Shown here piece after piece: positions 1-8,370 of a DNA stretch of 64,000 nucleotides. The notes under the pieces were generated by a model, which worked only from the letters and a program-made list of their open reading frames with translations, was not told the DNA's origin and made no database searches. Source of the stretch: Ruminococcus sp. NK3A76 (GTDB lineage Bacteria; Bacillota; Clostridia; Oscillospirales; Ruminococcaceae). The DNA is taken from NCBI RefSeq assembly GCF_000686125.1, contig NZ_JMMA01000002.1:248001-312000 (forward strand). The letters are read 5' to 3'. The position numbers were made by a program, and so were the translations under genes. Position 1 is the stretch's first letter; the number at the start of each line of letters is the position of its first letter.

Positions 1-73
1 TTTCAAGCTCTGTCAAAGAAGATCATCCCTTTTCTCTAAAAATGCTTTCGGCAGATATTGGTACGCCTTATAT

Positions 74-102
74 ATTATAGCACGTTATAACAGTCTTGTC
101 AA
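74..102 (-). promoter_or_regulatory. Sigma-A promoter facing left edge
   Basis: On the minus strand TTGACA (97-102) and TATAAT (74-79) are separated by 17 bp, a consensus vegetative promoter. It points to a gene lying mostly beyond the left edge. A possible TTG start behind a GGGATGAT-like ribosome site begins at position 16, but too little of it is visible to name. Confidence 0.7.
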
Positions 103-254
103 TAATTAATTCATTATTATAATAAAGTTAGGCATTATTGACATATTGCAAATATCGTAGATAAGCACTTTAACGATGTTGTTACAATTCGGTGACAAGC
201 GCAGGCGAGTTGTCTGCACATTTTGTGCTGATGTACTGTACTTTTGCGCTGAGG

Positions 255-283
255 TTGAAAAAAGGAATGATATGTGGTATAAT
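255..283 (+). promoter_or_regulatory. Sigma-A promoter upstream of the 476 gene
   Basis: TTGAAA (255-260), 17-bp spacer, TATAAT (278-283). It is the best promoter before the AlkZ-related gene, so the transcript would carry the heptamer array and hairpins at 296-396 in its leader. A second TATAAT at 448-453 lacks a good -35 box. Confidence 0.6.
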
Positions 284-295
284 AGTAGGCGGTTA

Positions 296-396
296 GATAA
301 CAGGTAACAGGTAACAGGTAACAGGTAACAGGTAAGGTGTCCTGCTTCGCAGGACGTATCAAAAAAGCTGTTATCCCATATTGCCCGAATGGGCAT
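296..396 (+). repeat. Heptamer array (AACAGGT)5 plus hairpins
   Basis: Five exact tandem copies of AACAGGT (about 299-333) are followed by a 7-bp perfect hairpin, GTCCTGC-TTC-GCAGGAC (339-355), and an inverted GCCC/GGGC element (375-396). A similar unit (array, GTCC/GGAC hairpin, GCCC/GGGC element) sits at 2354-2430, just after the next two genes. There the GCCC/GGGC element is in inverted orientation. Confidence 0.85.
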
Positions 397-475
397 AAGC
401 GGCTTTTCCGCACCTCAATTATGCATTATGCATTCTTAATTCTGCATTATAATCGTGCATTGATATGGTGATACT

Positions 476-1198
476 ATGGAAAAAATAGACGGCATATGGT
501 ATATGAGCGGCCTGTCACGCAATGACAGCAGCCGTATAAAGAATACTGACGAGCTCACGGCGTTTGTTGATGCTATGGGCTTTGTTCCGCTTTTTAAAAA
601 CGACATCGAGGGCTTTTCGGTCGAGGAGCACACCGCAGCGCAGAGCTGGTGGACGGGGGCAGCTGATGACCCGTGGGAGATGCGTGAGCAGGCAGCGCCG
701 CAGCATAAGATAGCCTACGGCAAGTTTTTCGGCGGCAAGGCAGGCTTTATCTCGCTGTCGCTGCTGCCCGACTTTGTAAACTACAGGCGTGACGGGTATG
801 ACTTTGACTCGCTGTGGGAGGAAGGCAAGGGCAAGCTACGGCAGAAAAAGCTCATGGATCTTTTTGAGCTTAAAAACGAGTGGTTCTCGTATGAAATGAA
901 AAAGGCCGCAGGCTTCGGCAAGGGCGGAGAAAAGAACTTTGACGGCACTATAAACCTGCTGATGCAGCAGATGTATGTCGTGATAGGCGACTTTAAAAAG
1001 AAGGTAAACAAGCGCGGCGAGGAATACGGCCTTATGAAGTGCTCAAAATACTGCACCCCCGAGAGCATATGGGGGTATGACACAGTGTGCTCGGCATACA
1101 GCCGTGAGCCGGAGGAGAGCAGGCAGCTGATATACGAGCAGCTCTACAGGCTTTTCCCGGGTGCTGATGAAAAAGCAGCGAATAAGCTGATAGGATAG
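476..1198 (+). CDS. AlkZ-related protein (putative)
   Basis: A 240-residue soluble protein with no signal peptide or membrane segment. The pattern of an N-terminal 'DELTAFVDAMGFVPL' block, then 'WWTGAADDPWEMRE' and 'AYGKFFGGKAGFISLSLLPDF', resembles the Firmicutes family annotated as AlkZ-related, distantly linked to winged-helix DNA glycosylases. That assignment is from memory of the pattern, and I cannot show a catalytic residue. It is followed 15 bp later by an AlaX-type editing protein, so the two probably form an operon behind the promoter at 255-283. The start follows a weak ribosome site (TGGTGATACT), so translation may be modest. It could equally be called a conserved hypothetical protein. 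Confidence 0.6.
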   Translation: MEKIDGIWYMSGLSRNDSSRIKNTDELTAFVDAMGFVPLFKNDIEGFSVEEHTAAQSWWTGAADDPWEMREQAAPQHKIAYGKFFGGKAGFISLSLLPDFVNYRRDGYDFDSLWEEGKGKLRQKKLMDLFELKNEWFSYEMKKAAGFGKGGEKNFDGTINLLMQQMYVVIGDFKKKVNKRGEEYGLMKCSKYCTPESIWGYDTVCSAYSREPEESRQLIYEQLYRLFPGADEKAANKLIG

Positions 1199-1213
1199 AA
1201 AGGAAGAATAAAA

Positions 1214-2356
1214 ATGACAAAAAAGCTGTTTGACAACGGTGAGCTTTATGAATTCGAGGCAACAGTCCTCTCCTGCGAGCAGGGCAAGAAGTGCTGTGAG
1301 GTAACGCTTGATGAGACAGCGTTTTTCCCCGAGGGCGGCGGCCAGCCGGGCGATGTGGGAACCTTAGGCGGCGTTAAGGTGCTCGACACTCAGGAAAAGG
1401 ACGGAGTCGTTATCCACAAGATAGACAAGCCCCTTGAAGTGGGTGCAAAGGTAACAGGCATCATTGACAAGTCAGTGCGCCTGCGCCGTATGCAGAACCA
1501 CTCGGGCGAGCATCTTATCATGGGCTTTATACATAAGCGCTTTGGCTATGAAAATGTAGGCTTTCATCTTGGCAGGGACGAGGTGACGCTTGACCTGAAT
1601 GGCCCTATCACCTACGAGGAACTTCTTGAATGCGAGCGCCGGGCAAACGAAGCGATAGCAGAAGATGTGAAGATAACCATATCCTACCCCGATGACAAGA
1701 CGCTTGAAACGCTCCAGTACAGAAGCAAGCTCGAAAACATGGAGAATGTGAGGATAGTGACTATCGAGGGGATAGATGTCTGCGCCTGCTGTGCGCCGCA
1801 CCTCTCATCTACCGGCAAGATAGGCATTGTAAAGGTGCTCACATCTGAAAGCTACAAGGGCGGTACGAGAGTGCATATCCTCTGCGGCCTTGATGCAGTC
1901 GAGGAGCTTGAAAAGAAGCAGGCATCAGTCAGGGAGATATCAAAGCTGCTCTCTGCCAAGCCTGACAAGACGGCTGATGCTGTAAAGCGCCTGCTCGATG
2001 AGAATATGGAGCTCAAGAAAAAGCTCACAGACATAGCAAACGCACAGGCCGACAGCATTATCGCATCGCTTTCAAATGACGGCAGGGGAGACTTCTGCGT
2101 GTTCACAGACGGCCTTGATGCAAACGCCATGCGCCGCATAGCAAACGAGGGCGTGAAGCTCACAGACGGAATGTTCGGAGTTTTCAGCAAGAACGCCGGC
2201 GGCTACAGCTATATCATCGCCTCCGAAAAGGTCGCTTTGCGTGCCAAGTCTAAAGAGATAAACGCAGCGCTTTCCGGCAAGGGCGGCGGCAGTGATGCCA
2301 TGATACAGGGCAGCATCACAGCAGACGAGCAGACGGTGAGGGATTATTTCAGTTAA
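1214..2356 (+). CDS. Alanyl-tRNA editing protein, AlaX type with DHHA1 tail
   Basis: This 380-residue protein resembles the editing half of alanyl-tRNA synthetase and should hydrolyse Ser- or Gly-tRNA(Ala) in trans. The N-terminal part has FFPEGGGQPGD (about residues 37-47). The zinc-binding editing site follows, with HSGEH (about 97-101) and CCAPH (about 193-197). A helical stretch (about 230-280) leads to a DHHA1-like domain ending in GKGGGSDAMIQG. It matches the long AlaX form, and no aminoacylation domain is present. AGAAAGGAAG lies just upstream of the ATG. The stop codon lies inside the first unit of the heptamer array at 2354, so the repeat abuts the coding region exactly. Confidence 0.9.
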   Translation: MTKKLFDNGELYEFEATVLSCEQGKKCCEVTLDETAFFPEGGGQPGDVGTLGGVKVLDTQEKDGVVIHKIDKPLEVGAKVTGIIDKSVRLRRMQNHSGEHLIMGFIHKRFGYENVGFHLGRDEVTLDLNGPITYEELLECERRANEAIAEDVKITISYPDDKTLETLQYRSKLENMENVRIVTIEGIDVCACCAPHLSSTGKIGIVKVLTSESYKGGTRVHILCGLDAVEELEKKQASVREISKLLSAKPDKTADAVKRLLDENMELKKKLTDIANAQADSIIASLSNDGRGDFCVFTDGLDANAMRRIANEGVKLTDGMFGVFSKNAGGYSYIIASEKVALRAKSKEINAALSGKGGGSDAMIQGSITADEQTVRDYFS

Positions 2357-2430
2357 CAGTTAACAGGTAACAGGTAACAGTTAAGGAGTCCGCCTTTGGC
2401 GGACGGATGCCCATTCGGGCGATATGGGGC
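2354..2430 (+). repeat. Heptamer array (GTTAACA/GGTAACA) plus hairpins
   Basis: Five 7-bp units run in register (GTTAACA twice, GGTAACA twice, GTTAAGG). They are followed by the hairpin GTCCGCC-TTT-GGCGGAC (2388-2404) and GCCCATTCGGGC (2409-2420). The unit parallels 296-396. Its last part is the reverse complement of the GCCC/GGGC segment there. Confidence 0.85.
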
Positions 2431-2534
2431 AAACCGAAGGGGCTTGGGGGCGCATAAGCCGACACGGTCGGCTCGAAAGCCCCCAACCTGTAGCGCAGGA
2501 AAGCGAGAGCGTACCCTTGAAGGTGAAGCATTTG

Positions 2535-2637
2535 CTAAAAGAATAAAAGAGGTATCGTCTTCGGCGATGATTTAAAATATCATCGACCGTAGGTCGATAC
2601 CTCTATTTTTATTTACTCAACTATTCACTATTCACTG
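2535..2637. repeat. Inverted-repeat element with GGTATCG arms and 7-bp-periodic ends
   Basis: The left arm CTAAAAGAATAAAAGAGGTATCG and the right arm (CGATACCTCTATTTTTATT and on) are inverted copies around a GATGAT...ATCATC core. The right end carries GTGAATA heptamers on the complementary strand. It is the same family as 9385-9575 and lies between convergent genes, so it may also terminate transcription. Confidence 0.75.
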
Positions 2638-2649
2638 AGCGTAAGCGCT

Positions 2650-3408
2650 TCACCATCCCATCTCCATGAGCCAGTTACTGAGGCTACGCTCACGGTCACG
2701 CAGGGGAGCTGAGCGGTCGAGTGTGAATTCGCCCTTGATGTTGCCGTCGTCTATGAAAAGCACCCTTGTACACCTTGCGGCGACCTTTGAATCGTGGGTC
2801 ACGCACATTATCGTCGTGCCCTCGGAGTTTAGCTTGCACAGCTCGTCCATGACTTCCTCTGACGAGGTGCGGTTGAGAGCGCCGGTGGGCTCGTCTGCAA
2901 ATATCATGTCGGGGTCGTTTATCATGCTGCGGCATATGCAGGCTCTTTGCAGCTGGCCGCCGGAGACTTCGTTGATGTCGTTGTCGGCTATATCAGCTAT
3001 GCCGAGCTTTTTCATGAGCTCTCTTGCACGCTTGGCTGTCTGTGAGCGGCTCTCGGTGTTCTTTTTGCTCTTTACTGCCGGGAGGATAATGTTATCAAGC
3101 ACTGAAAGGTTCTTCATCATGTACATCTGCTGGAATATAAATCCCATATCATCAAGCCTCATCTTTGCAAGCTCGTTTTCACTAAGGCCTTCCATGTCCC
3201 TGCCGCAGAATTTCACATTTCCGGCGGTCATTCTGTCCATTCCCGAAACGGTGTAGAGAAGCGTTGACTTGCCTGAGCCCGAAGGCCCCATAACAGCCAC
3301 CATTTCCCCCTTGTCTATCCTGAAGCTGATGTTTTTGAGCACGTTGTTCTGCCTTTTGTTTACTATGTATGTCTTGCAGAGGTCATTTACTTCGAGTATT
3401 TTTTCCAT
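2650..3408 (-). CDS. ABC transporter ATPase, MacB/BceA type
   Basis: A 252-residue nucleotide-binding subunit of the FtsX-partnered ABC class. Walker A is GPSGSGKS (about residues 41-48), the signature is VSGGQLQR (about 143-150), and Walker B is DMIFADEP, followed by the TGALN that is typical of this subfamily; the switch His lies in CVTHD. It hydrolyses ATP to drive the membrane partner encoded 17 bp upstream (3426-5798), with which it forms an operon. Ribosome site AAGGAGAG precedes the ATG. BceA/MacB relatives serve peptide-antibiotic resistance, lipoprotein handling or peptide export. The substrate here is unknown. Confidence 0.9.
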   Translation of the reverse strand: MEKILEVNDLCKTYIVNKRQNNVLKNISFRIDKGEMVAVMGPSGSGKSTLLYTVSGMDRMTAGNVKFCGRDMEGLSENELAKMRLDDMGFIFQQMYMMKNLSVLDNIILPAVKSKKNTESRSQTAKRARELMKKLGIADIADNDINEVSGGQLQRACICRSMINDPDMIFADEPTGALNRTSSEEVMDELCKLNSEGTTIMCVTHDSKVAARCTRVLFIDDGNIKGEFTLDRSAPLRDRERSLSNWLMEMGW

Positions 3409-3425
3409 GTTCAGTCTCTCCTTTT

Positions 3426-5798
3426 TTATTCTATGTTTGCCGTGTCAGATGCCTTTATCTTCCCTGTGTAAAGTGATGTGAAGAATACACCTGCGACTGT
3501 TGCGGCTATCACTGTGAGAGGTATTATTATAAATGCCTCGGGAATGTTCATTACATAAGGCACCTTTGTTATGCCGAATACGCCTTTGTATATAGGTGTC
3601 ATCGTTATCCCGGTAAGAGGAACGCTGAGAGCTATTGCAAGTGCTGCCGAAAGCAGCCCTACTATTATAAAGCGTAATGTGTGGGTGAGTATTATCGTCC
3701 TGCCGGAGATGCCTAACGCCTTTTGCAGAGCTATCTCGCTTGTTTCCTTTGATATGAACGAACGCTCCATGAGCACGCTTATCATTATGATAACTATTAT
3801 CGAGATTATCAGCATGAGGTTTTTTACATCGCCGAGAACTGATGACACGCCTGTGCAGTCATTTAAAAAGCCTACCGAGTCAAATGCCTGACATTCAAAT
3901 ATGTCTGCGAGCTTGTCGATGCGGCGTGCTGTCTCCTCATCGTCGGGGTGGTCGTCAAAGTCTATCTGGAAGGCGTAAGCTCCGCCGAACTGCTGGTATG
4001 GCACCGGGACGTCCTGGTGCAGCCTGCCGCTCTCGCCGCCCTGTGTAAAGCTGCCGTAAAGAGCTGTCAGCAGGTATTCTTCCTTTTTGCCGTTTATATC
4101 GAGCATCACCTTGTCGCCTATCTTAACGCCTAACTTTTCTGCTGCGACCTCGGTGAGGGCTATCTCGTGTGCATTCTGCGGTGCTGTGCCTTCGGTGTAG
4201 TCATAGTCTGTCGTCTTTGTCTTTTCACAATACTGGAAGGTGAGGCTTTTTACCTTGTCGCCGACTGAGATGTTTACCATGCACATAAGCTCTATGCGCA
4301 CATCGCCGGGCATATCGTTTTCTCTGAGCACCTGTGCTATCTCGTCCTCTGCCTGCTGCACGGTCTTTCTGCCGTTAAGCAGATCAAACTGTGCCGTTGT
4401 GTATGCAAGGTATGCGTCGCTTTTCTTTACGCCGAGAAGCGTTACCATTTCCTCGCTGTTCATTGAGTTCGCCGTCGTCGAGAGTATCATGACGAGCAGC
4501 ATACAGAGTGTGAATATCACGGTGATAATGCTGTATCTTCTTGGCGCTGAGAGAATGTCATTCGTTGCTAAGAAGGGTGCTGTGCCGAGCCTGCTCTTTG
4601 AAAGGCTCATGATGCCTCTTTTTCTGAAACGCTCGCCTGTCTGGCCGTTTCTTACAGCGTCTATGGGAGAGAGCTTCTTTATCTTTCTTGTGCATCTCCA
4701 GCCAAAGAGCATTATTATCACTACGACTGTCATCGAGTAGATAAAGCTCATGACCGTGCGGTTTTGGGTTTCAAGCACCATGTTGTCGCTTACCGACTTT
4801 ATGAGCATATCGCCAAAGGGTGCGCTCAGTACAAAGCCTATCATTGCACCGATGAACGCTATGCCGAAATACTTTACAAGATAGAGTGCCCTGATAGAGC
4901 CGTTCTTGATGCCTATAGCCTTCATAACGCCTATCTCACGGAATTCCTCAGCTATCGTGAAGCCGATAGTGAACCTGAGCACCACGAATGATATGACAAG
5001 AAGGAAAATGCTCAGTACAAGTATCATCGCAGCGACCGATAAGTCCATAAAGTATGTCATCTTAAGCAGATCCTTGTCGCCCTTGAAGTAGATGCCGTCG
5101 ACTTCTGCCGTTTCCTTTTCGAGAGCGTCTGCGTCTGTGGTGTCTATGTAGTAAAGCGAGCCCATGTTCTTTGAGGTTATCTGCTCGTTTGAGAGGAGCG
5201 TCTTGTAATCCTCCTCATTTATCAGAAAGCGCTTGACAGCCATCATGTCAGAGCCTAAGGGTGCGTCCTTGAAGCTGCCTGCGACTTCAAGCTCAAGCAC
5301 TGTGCCGTCCATTTCCACGTTTATCCTCTGGCCGACGCTGAGTCCTGCCTTTTTGAAAAATCCGACGTTTGTGAGCACCTTGCCTCTTTCGACGCTCTCT
5401 ATGACGTTGTTGTCGCTGTCAAAGTAATTGAGCTTTATCCTGTCGATGCTGTTGATGTCTGATGCGTTGCTGTATTCGAGCACCTTTTTGCCGTCGGGGT
5501 ATCTTATGTTCGAGTCGTTGACGTAGATGCATTCCTCACGCTCTACATCTGTCACGACGCTGCTGTTTTTGAGTATCGTGTACAGCTTGCTGTCCTGGCC
5601 GGGGGTCTCGCCTCTTGCTATGATGAAGTAATCCTTCACCCCTGCCTTGTCAAAGTAGCTGTCACGCCCTGTGAGCACTGCCATGATGTTGTTTACACTC
5701 GATGCTGCGAACATCGCCGAGAGTATAACGAACAAAAGCAGTATGCAGTTCATTGTCTTTTTGCGTTTTAAGTCTTTCTTTAGTATCTGAAAAAACAT
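3426..5798 (-). CDS. FtsX-family ABC transporter permease
   Basis: A 790-residue membrane protein with an N-terminal transmembrane helix (about 15-35), a large extracytoplasmic domain, an FtsX-like helix bundle (about 250-375, containing 'EEFREIGVMKAIGIK'), a further helix near 430, a second external domain and a second FtsX bundle (about 665-785, containing 'SEIALQKALGIS'). This duplicated layout fits the mechanotransmission class (MacB, BceB, LolCE-like). The ATPase follows 17 bp downstream. A dyad (5852-5879) lies in the promoter region. No BceRS-type regulator adjoins it, but a double-glycine-leader peptide gene starts divergently at 6054. A link between them is possible but unproven. Confidence 0.85.
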   Translation of the reverse strand: MFFQILKKDLKRKKTMNCILLLFVILSAMFAASSVNNIMAVLTGRDSYFDKAGVKDYFIIARGETPGQDSKLYTILKNSSVVTDVEREECIYVNDSNIRYPDGKKVLEYSNASDINSIDRIKLNYFDSDNNVIESVERGKVLTNVGFFKKAGLSVGQRINVEMDGTVLELEVAGSFKDAPLGSDMMAVKRFLINEEDYKTLLSNEQITSKNMGSLYYIDTTDADALEKETAEVDGIYFKGDKDLLKMTYFMDLSVAAMILVLSIFLLVISFVVLRFTIGFTIAEEFREIGVMKAIGIKNGSIRALYLVKYFGIAFIGAMIGFVLSAPFGDMLIKSVSDNMVLETQNRTVMSFIYSMTVVVIIMLFGWRCTRKIKKLSPIDAVRNGQTGERFRKRGIMSLSKSRLGTAPFLATNDILSAPRRYSIITVIFTLCMLLVMILSTTANSMNSEEMVTLLGVKKSDAYLAYTTAQFDLLNGRKTVQQAEDEIAQVLRENDMPGDVRIELMCMVNISVGDKVKSLTFQYCEKTKTTDYDYTEGTAPQNAHEIALTEVAAEKLGVKIGDKVMLDINGKKEEYLLTALYGSFTQGGESGRLHQDVPVPYQQFGGAYAFQIDFDDHPDDEETARRIDKLADIFECQAFDSVGFLNDCTGVSSVLGDVKNLMLIISIIVIIMISVLMERSFISKETSEIALQKALGISGRTIILTHTLRFIIVGLLSAALAIALSVPLTGITMTPIYKGVFGITKVPYVMNIPEAFIIIPLTVIAATVAGVFFTSLYTGKIKASDTANIE

Positions 5799-5851
5799 CT
5801 TGCTGTCTCCTTTCCGTTGTCCTTTCCTTTGCTGTGTCTAAAGTATAACAC

Positions 5852-5879
5852 GGCATTTATTAAATAATCCTTAAATGCC
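5852..5879. promoter_or_regulatory. Dyad GGCATTTA-N12-TAAATGCC, possible operator
   Basis: Perfect 8-bp inverted arms (5852-5859 and 5872-5879) flank an AT-rich 12-bp centre, just upstream of a TATACT-like -10 element for the leftward ABC operon. Its position fits a repressor or activator site. It could alternatively be a fortuitous hairpin. Confidence 0.4.
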
Positions 5880-6053
5880 TTTTTGCGCTTGTTTTTGCCG
5901 GTGTTGTCAAAAAGAGAGGTGTGAGTTTGTGCAGATTTTACGAATCACAAAGCCCCTGCATTAATTTCGCACCCGTATCTTCTTAATAAAGGTATTATAA
6001 GTGAAGGGGCCGCAAAAGGCCGCCCAAAATACTAATACCGGGAGGTAAATATT

Positions 6054-6353
6054 ATGGCAAATGAATTACTTGAAAAGGACACAGAACTGACCGAAGAAGC
6101 ACTCGAAGCAGTATCAGGCGGCAGAGAGATGTATCCCGAGGAAAAGGAGCGCTTTGATAAGCTGGTCGAGAATTTTGACAGGCGTATGCGCTCAAGAGAT
6201 GATAAAAAAGGTATGTCAAGGGTAGCGGACTTTGACAGAATGGTGGAAAAGTACAAAAGACGCATATGCTCATTGAGGGACGGCTCAGACCCGGTCATGT
6301 TTGATGATTTTCTCAGGGAGTACGGCTTTGATGAGCTGATATTCAGAAGCTGA
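6054..6353 (+). CDS. Double-glycine leader peptide (putative secreted peptide precursor)
   Basis: A 99-residue protein whose first 24 residues end in 'ELTEEALEAVSGG', the classical GG leader recognised by C39-peptidase ABC exporters and used by bacteriocins, pheromones and some RiPPs. The remaining 75 residues (from REMYPEEK) are highly charged, have one Cys, and lack the hydrophobic core of a pore-forming bacteriocin. Signalling or another exported role therefore fits better than killing. Ribosome site GGGAGG precedes the ATG. No C39 exporter or modification enzyme is visible. The nearest transporter is the divergent FtsX-type system at 2650-5798, and a small two-helix membrane protein follows. 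The leader is clear; the function is inference. Confidence 0.6.
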   Translation: MANELLEKDTELTEEALEAVSGGREMYPEEKERFDKLVENFDRRMRSRDDKKGMSRVADFDRMVEKYKRRICSLRDGSDPVMFDDFLREYGFDELIFRS

Positions 6354-6370
6354 TGTTAATGATAAGAATT

Positions 6371-6398
6371 AAAGCCTGCGCTTTGGCGTGGGCTTTTC
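6371..6398 (+). terminator. Rho-independent terminator
   Basis: AAAGCCTGCGC and GCGTGGGCTTT form an 11-bp stem (two G-U pairs) followed by TTTTC. It ends the GG-leader peptide transcript. Confidence 0.75.
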
Positions 6399-6507
6399 TT
6401 ATGCCTTTATTCGTCAAAGTTCATAGTATGTTAACAGACTGTCTAATATATATAGATATATATAGATTATAATTGTTAACATATGGAATATGACAGGAGG
6501 AATAATA

Positions 6508-6825
6508 ATGAAAGTCTTGGCAAAGATAAAGGTGCTGTTTCTGATATTCGCAATACTGTTTATACTCTTTGGCATAGCCTGTGTCGGCTCAAAGGGCTAT
6601 ATCGAGGATTTCAGAGACGATGTAAAGAAAAAGGGTGTGAGCGGTTTCACAAGGGTCGAGTATCTCGGCCAGAAGCTCAGCTATGATGAGTTTATGGACA
6701 AGTCTGAAAAGGACATCGACACTATGGCAGGCGCTATACCTGTATGCTTTGTAATGGGCGGCGTGAATGTTGTGCTTTTCGTGCTTGGCGAAGTAAAGGC
6801 AAAGCAGCTAAAAAAGAACGGATAA
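6508..6825 (+). CDS. Small membrane protein, two predicted helices
   Basis: The chosen ATG at 6508 sits 7 bp after AGGAGG, giving 105 residues. There are two hydrophobic helices (about 8-27 and 76-95) and a charged loop between them. I do not recognise a family. Two-helix proteins of this size can be immunity proteins for exported peptides, and this one follows the GG-leader gene, but it has its own terminator-separated leader. The upstream region contains a run of ATATATATAG repeats flanked by GTTAAC sites (6429 and 6474), so regulation may be independent. The immunity idea is a weak inference. Confidence 0.7.
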   Translation: MKVLAKIKVLFLIFAILFILFGIACVGSKGYIEDFRDDVKKKGVSGFTRVEYLGQKLSYDEFMDKSEKDIDTMAGAIPVCFVMGGVNVVLFVLGEVKAKQLKKNG

Positions 6826-6871
6826 TACACTTGTGCGGTGTTACCCTTGACTATAATAAGGAGAAATAGAT

Positions 6872-8080
6872 ATGAAAAAAATGTTAGCTTGCGCTCTTGC
6901 TATCTGCATGGCTGTGTCTATGGCTTCGTGCAGTGACAGCGACAGCAGCAGTAAAAAGGATAAGAATGAGAGCAGCAGCTCATCGTCAGCTGCCGACAAG
7001 CAGGATAAGACAGATGCGGCAGACGCTGAGGCGGCCGGCAACACCACCTCAGCCCCCGAGGAGAGCACTCCTGAGGAGACAACTACCACAGCCGAGCCTG
7101 AGCCTGAGGAGGACGGCACAAAGTATGCCTACTACGACGACCTTGCAGCTGAGTATGAAAAGTCAGGCAACACCACCTGCTATGGCGCAAAGCAGAGCTA
7201 TTCGGGAACTGCCTATGGCAACGACCTGAAGACCCCCGTCGTGTCAAACGGCGAGGTATACGGCTTTAACGTCCGCAAGCAGATACTCTGGCATATCGAC
7301 AAAAACGGCAATAGCAACGTTGTTGCAGCAGAGGTCAGCCGTGATAATACACCCGTTTTCTGCGCGGGGTATTTCTACTACAAAAAGGACGAGACTATCC
7401 ACAAGGTAGGCGCAGACGGCAAGGAAGCCGGCTCGCTTAAGATAGACACCGACAAATATGGCTGGGGCTTGGAGATACAGTATGTAACACCTGCCGGACA
7501 GGTCATCGTCGGCGACTATTCAGGCCACTACTATGTGGCAGACAGCTCGCTCAAAGGCCTTAAGGAGATGCCCCTGCCTGACGGTGTGTCTGACTATTCC
7601 GGATTAGGCTTCGGCCCTGCATACGGCAGCAAGGTATTCATGGAAAAGGTAAACTACGCCTTTGACTGCGACAGCCTGACCTATACAGAATCAAGCTACA
7701 ACACAAACGTCGGCGACAACGGCTACAGAGTCGTAGGCAAGTATATGCTCGGCAGAAACAATAAGGGCACAGCGCTCGGCGACTATATCTACGACCTTGA
7801 AGCTGACAGCGTGGTCATCCAGGGCATAAAGATAGAGGTCAATACGCCCTTCTGGCGTTCCTACTTCGGCGGTAACTATAACATAGACCAGTCAACAAGC
7901 TGGAGAGTTATCAGATACTCGACCACCCAGGGCGACGAGGAGCTTGTGAACACCTACGCCACAGTTGACAGCGAGATAGCAACGCCCATTGACGACAAGA
8001 GCTATGTGATAGTCAAGGACGACGGCGTTTACATCAAGCCCTTTGAAGGCGGCGAAGAAAAGCAGGCGTTAAAGTTTTAA
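6872..8080 (+). CDS. Surface lipoprotein with Ser/Thr/Glu linker
   Basis: A 402-residue lipoprotein. It has a signal peptide with lipobox MASC (Cys20), a low-complexity linker rich in Ser, Lys, Ala, Glu and Thr (about 21-85), then a folded domain with many Tyr, Gly and Asp residues. Repeated short strands such as 'YGFNVRKQILWHIDKNGNS' suggest a beta-propeller-like repeat domain similar to DUF5050 or prolow-density-receptor-like families. No enzymatic motif is visible. GGAGAAATAGAT lies before the ATG, and a hairpin at 8091-8118 follows. It probably sits on the outer face of the cytoplasmic membrane. Confidence 0.75.
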   Translation: MKKMLACALAICMAVSMASCSDSDSSSKKDKNESSSSSSAADKQDKTDAADAEAAGNTTSAPEESTPEETTTTAEPEPEEDGTKYAYYDDLAAEYEKSGNTTCYGAKQSYSGTAYGNDLKTPVVSNGEVYGFNVRKQILWHIDKNGNSNVVAAEVSRDNTPVFCAGYFYYKKDETIHKVGADGKEAGSLKIDTDKYGWGLEIQYVTPAGQVIVGDYSGHYYVADSSLKGLKEMPLPDGVSDYSGLGFGPAYGSKVFMEKVNYAFDCDSLTYTESSYNTNVGDNGYRVVGKYMLGRNNKGTALGDYIYDLEADSVVIQGIKIEVNTPFWRSYFGGNYNIDQSTSWRVIRYSTTQGDEELVNTYATVDSEIATPIDDKSYVIVKDDGVYIKPFEGGEEKQALKF

Positions 8081-8090
8081 ATAGCTAAGG

Positions 8091-8118
8091 ATACCTCCGG
8101 GATCTCCGGGGGTATTAT
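8091..8118 (+). terminator. Hairpin terminator after lipoprotein gene
   Basis: ATACCTCCGG and CCGGGGGTAT pair (one G-U) around GATCT and are followed by TATTT. The T run is short, so termination may be partial. Confidence 0.55.
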
Positions 8119-8127
8119 TTGTAAACG

Positions 8128-8156
8128 TTGACAAATGCTTAAAAACGTGATATTAT
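8128..8156 (+). promoter_or_regulatory. Sigma-A promoter for lacI-type gene
   Basis: TTGACA (8128-8133), 17-bp spacer, TATTAT (8151-8156). The predicted start is near 8163, so nearly the whole MITE at 8171-8346 forms the 5' leader of the regulator mRNA. AACGTT at 8124 could be half of a LacI-family operator. Confidence 0.8.
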
Positions 8157-8170
8157 AGTTATGATACATA

Positions 8171-8346
8171 TAGGCAACACCGCACGACCCCTGTGCATCA
8201 GATGCGCCGTCCAGATTTTCGTCAGATTGCCTATATTCGACGCAGGCTTGCTGACGCAAGTCAAGGAGAATTTGGGTAATATGACGGAAAGCTGGCAAGC
8301 AGATGATGTGCAGAGGCGTTAGCTGCGGGTTGTGCGGTGTTGCCTA
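8171..8346 (-). mobile_element. MITE-like palindromic element, divergent copy
   Basis: Ends AGGCAACACCGCAC and GTGCGGTGTTGCCT are perfect inverted repeats flanked by TA. The inner landmarks (TTTTCGTCAGATTG, then TAATATGACGGAAA) appear in the reverse order to the copies at 14881, 25321 and 28912, so this copy is inverted and diverged. It lies wholly between the lacI-type promoter and its ribosome site. Confidence 0.85.
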
Positions 8347-8370
8347 TAATAAAATAAGGAGATAAAACCT

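Noticed and set aside
299-333. CRISPR array made of the AACAGGT repeats
   Set aside because: Units are 7 bp with no spacers, and no cas genes are present.
6841-7119. Minus-strand Ser/Val-rich frame opposite the lipoprotein linker
   Set aside because: It is a composition artefact of the Ser/Glu linker in the plus-strand gene.
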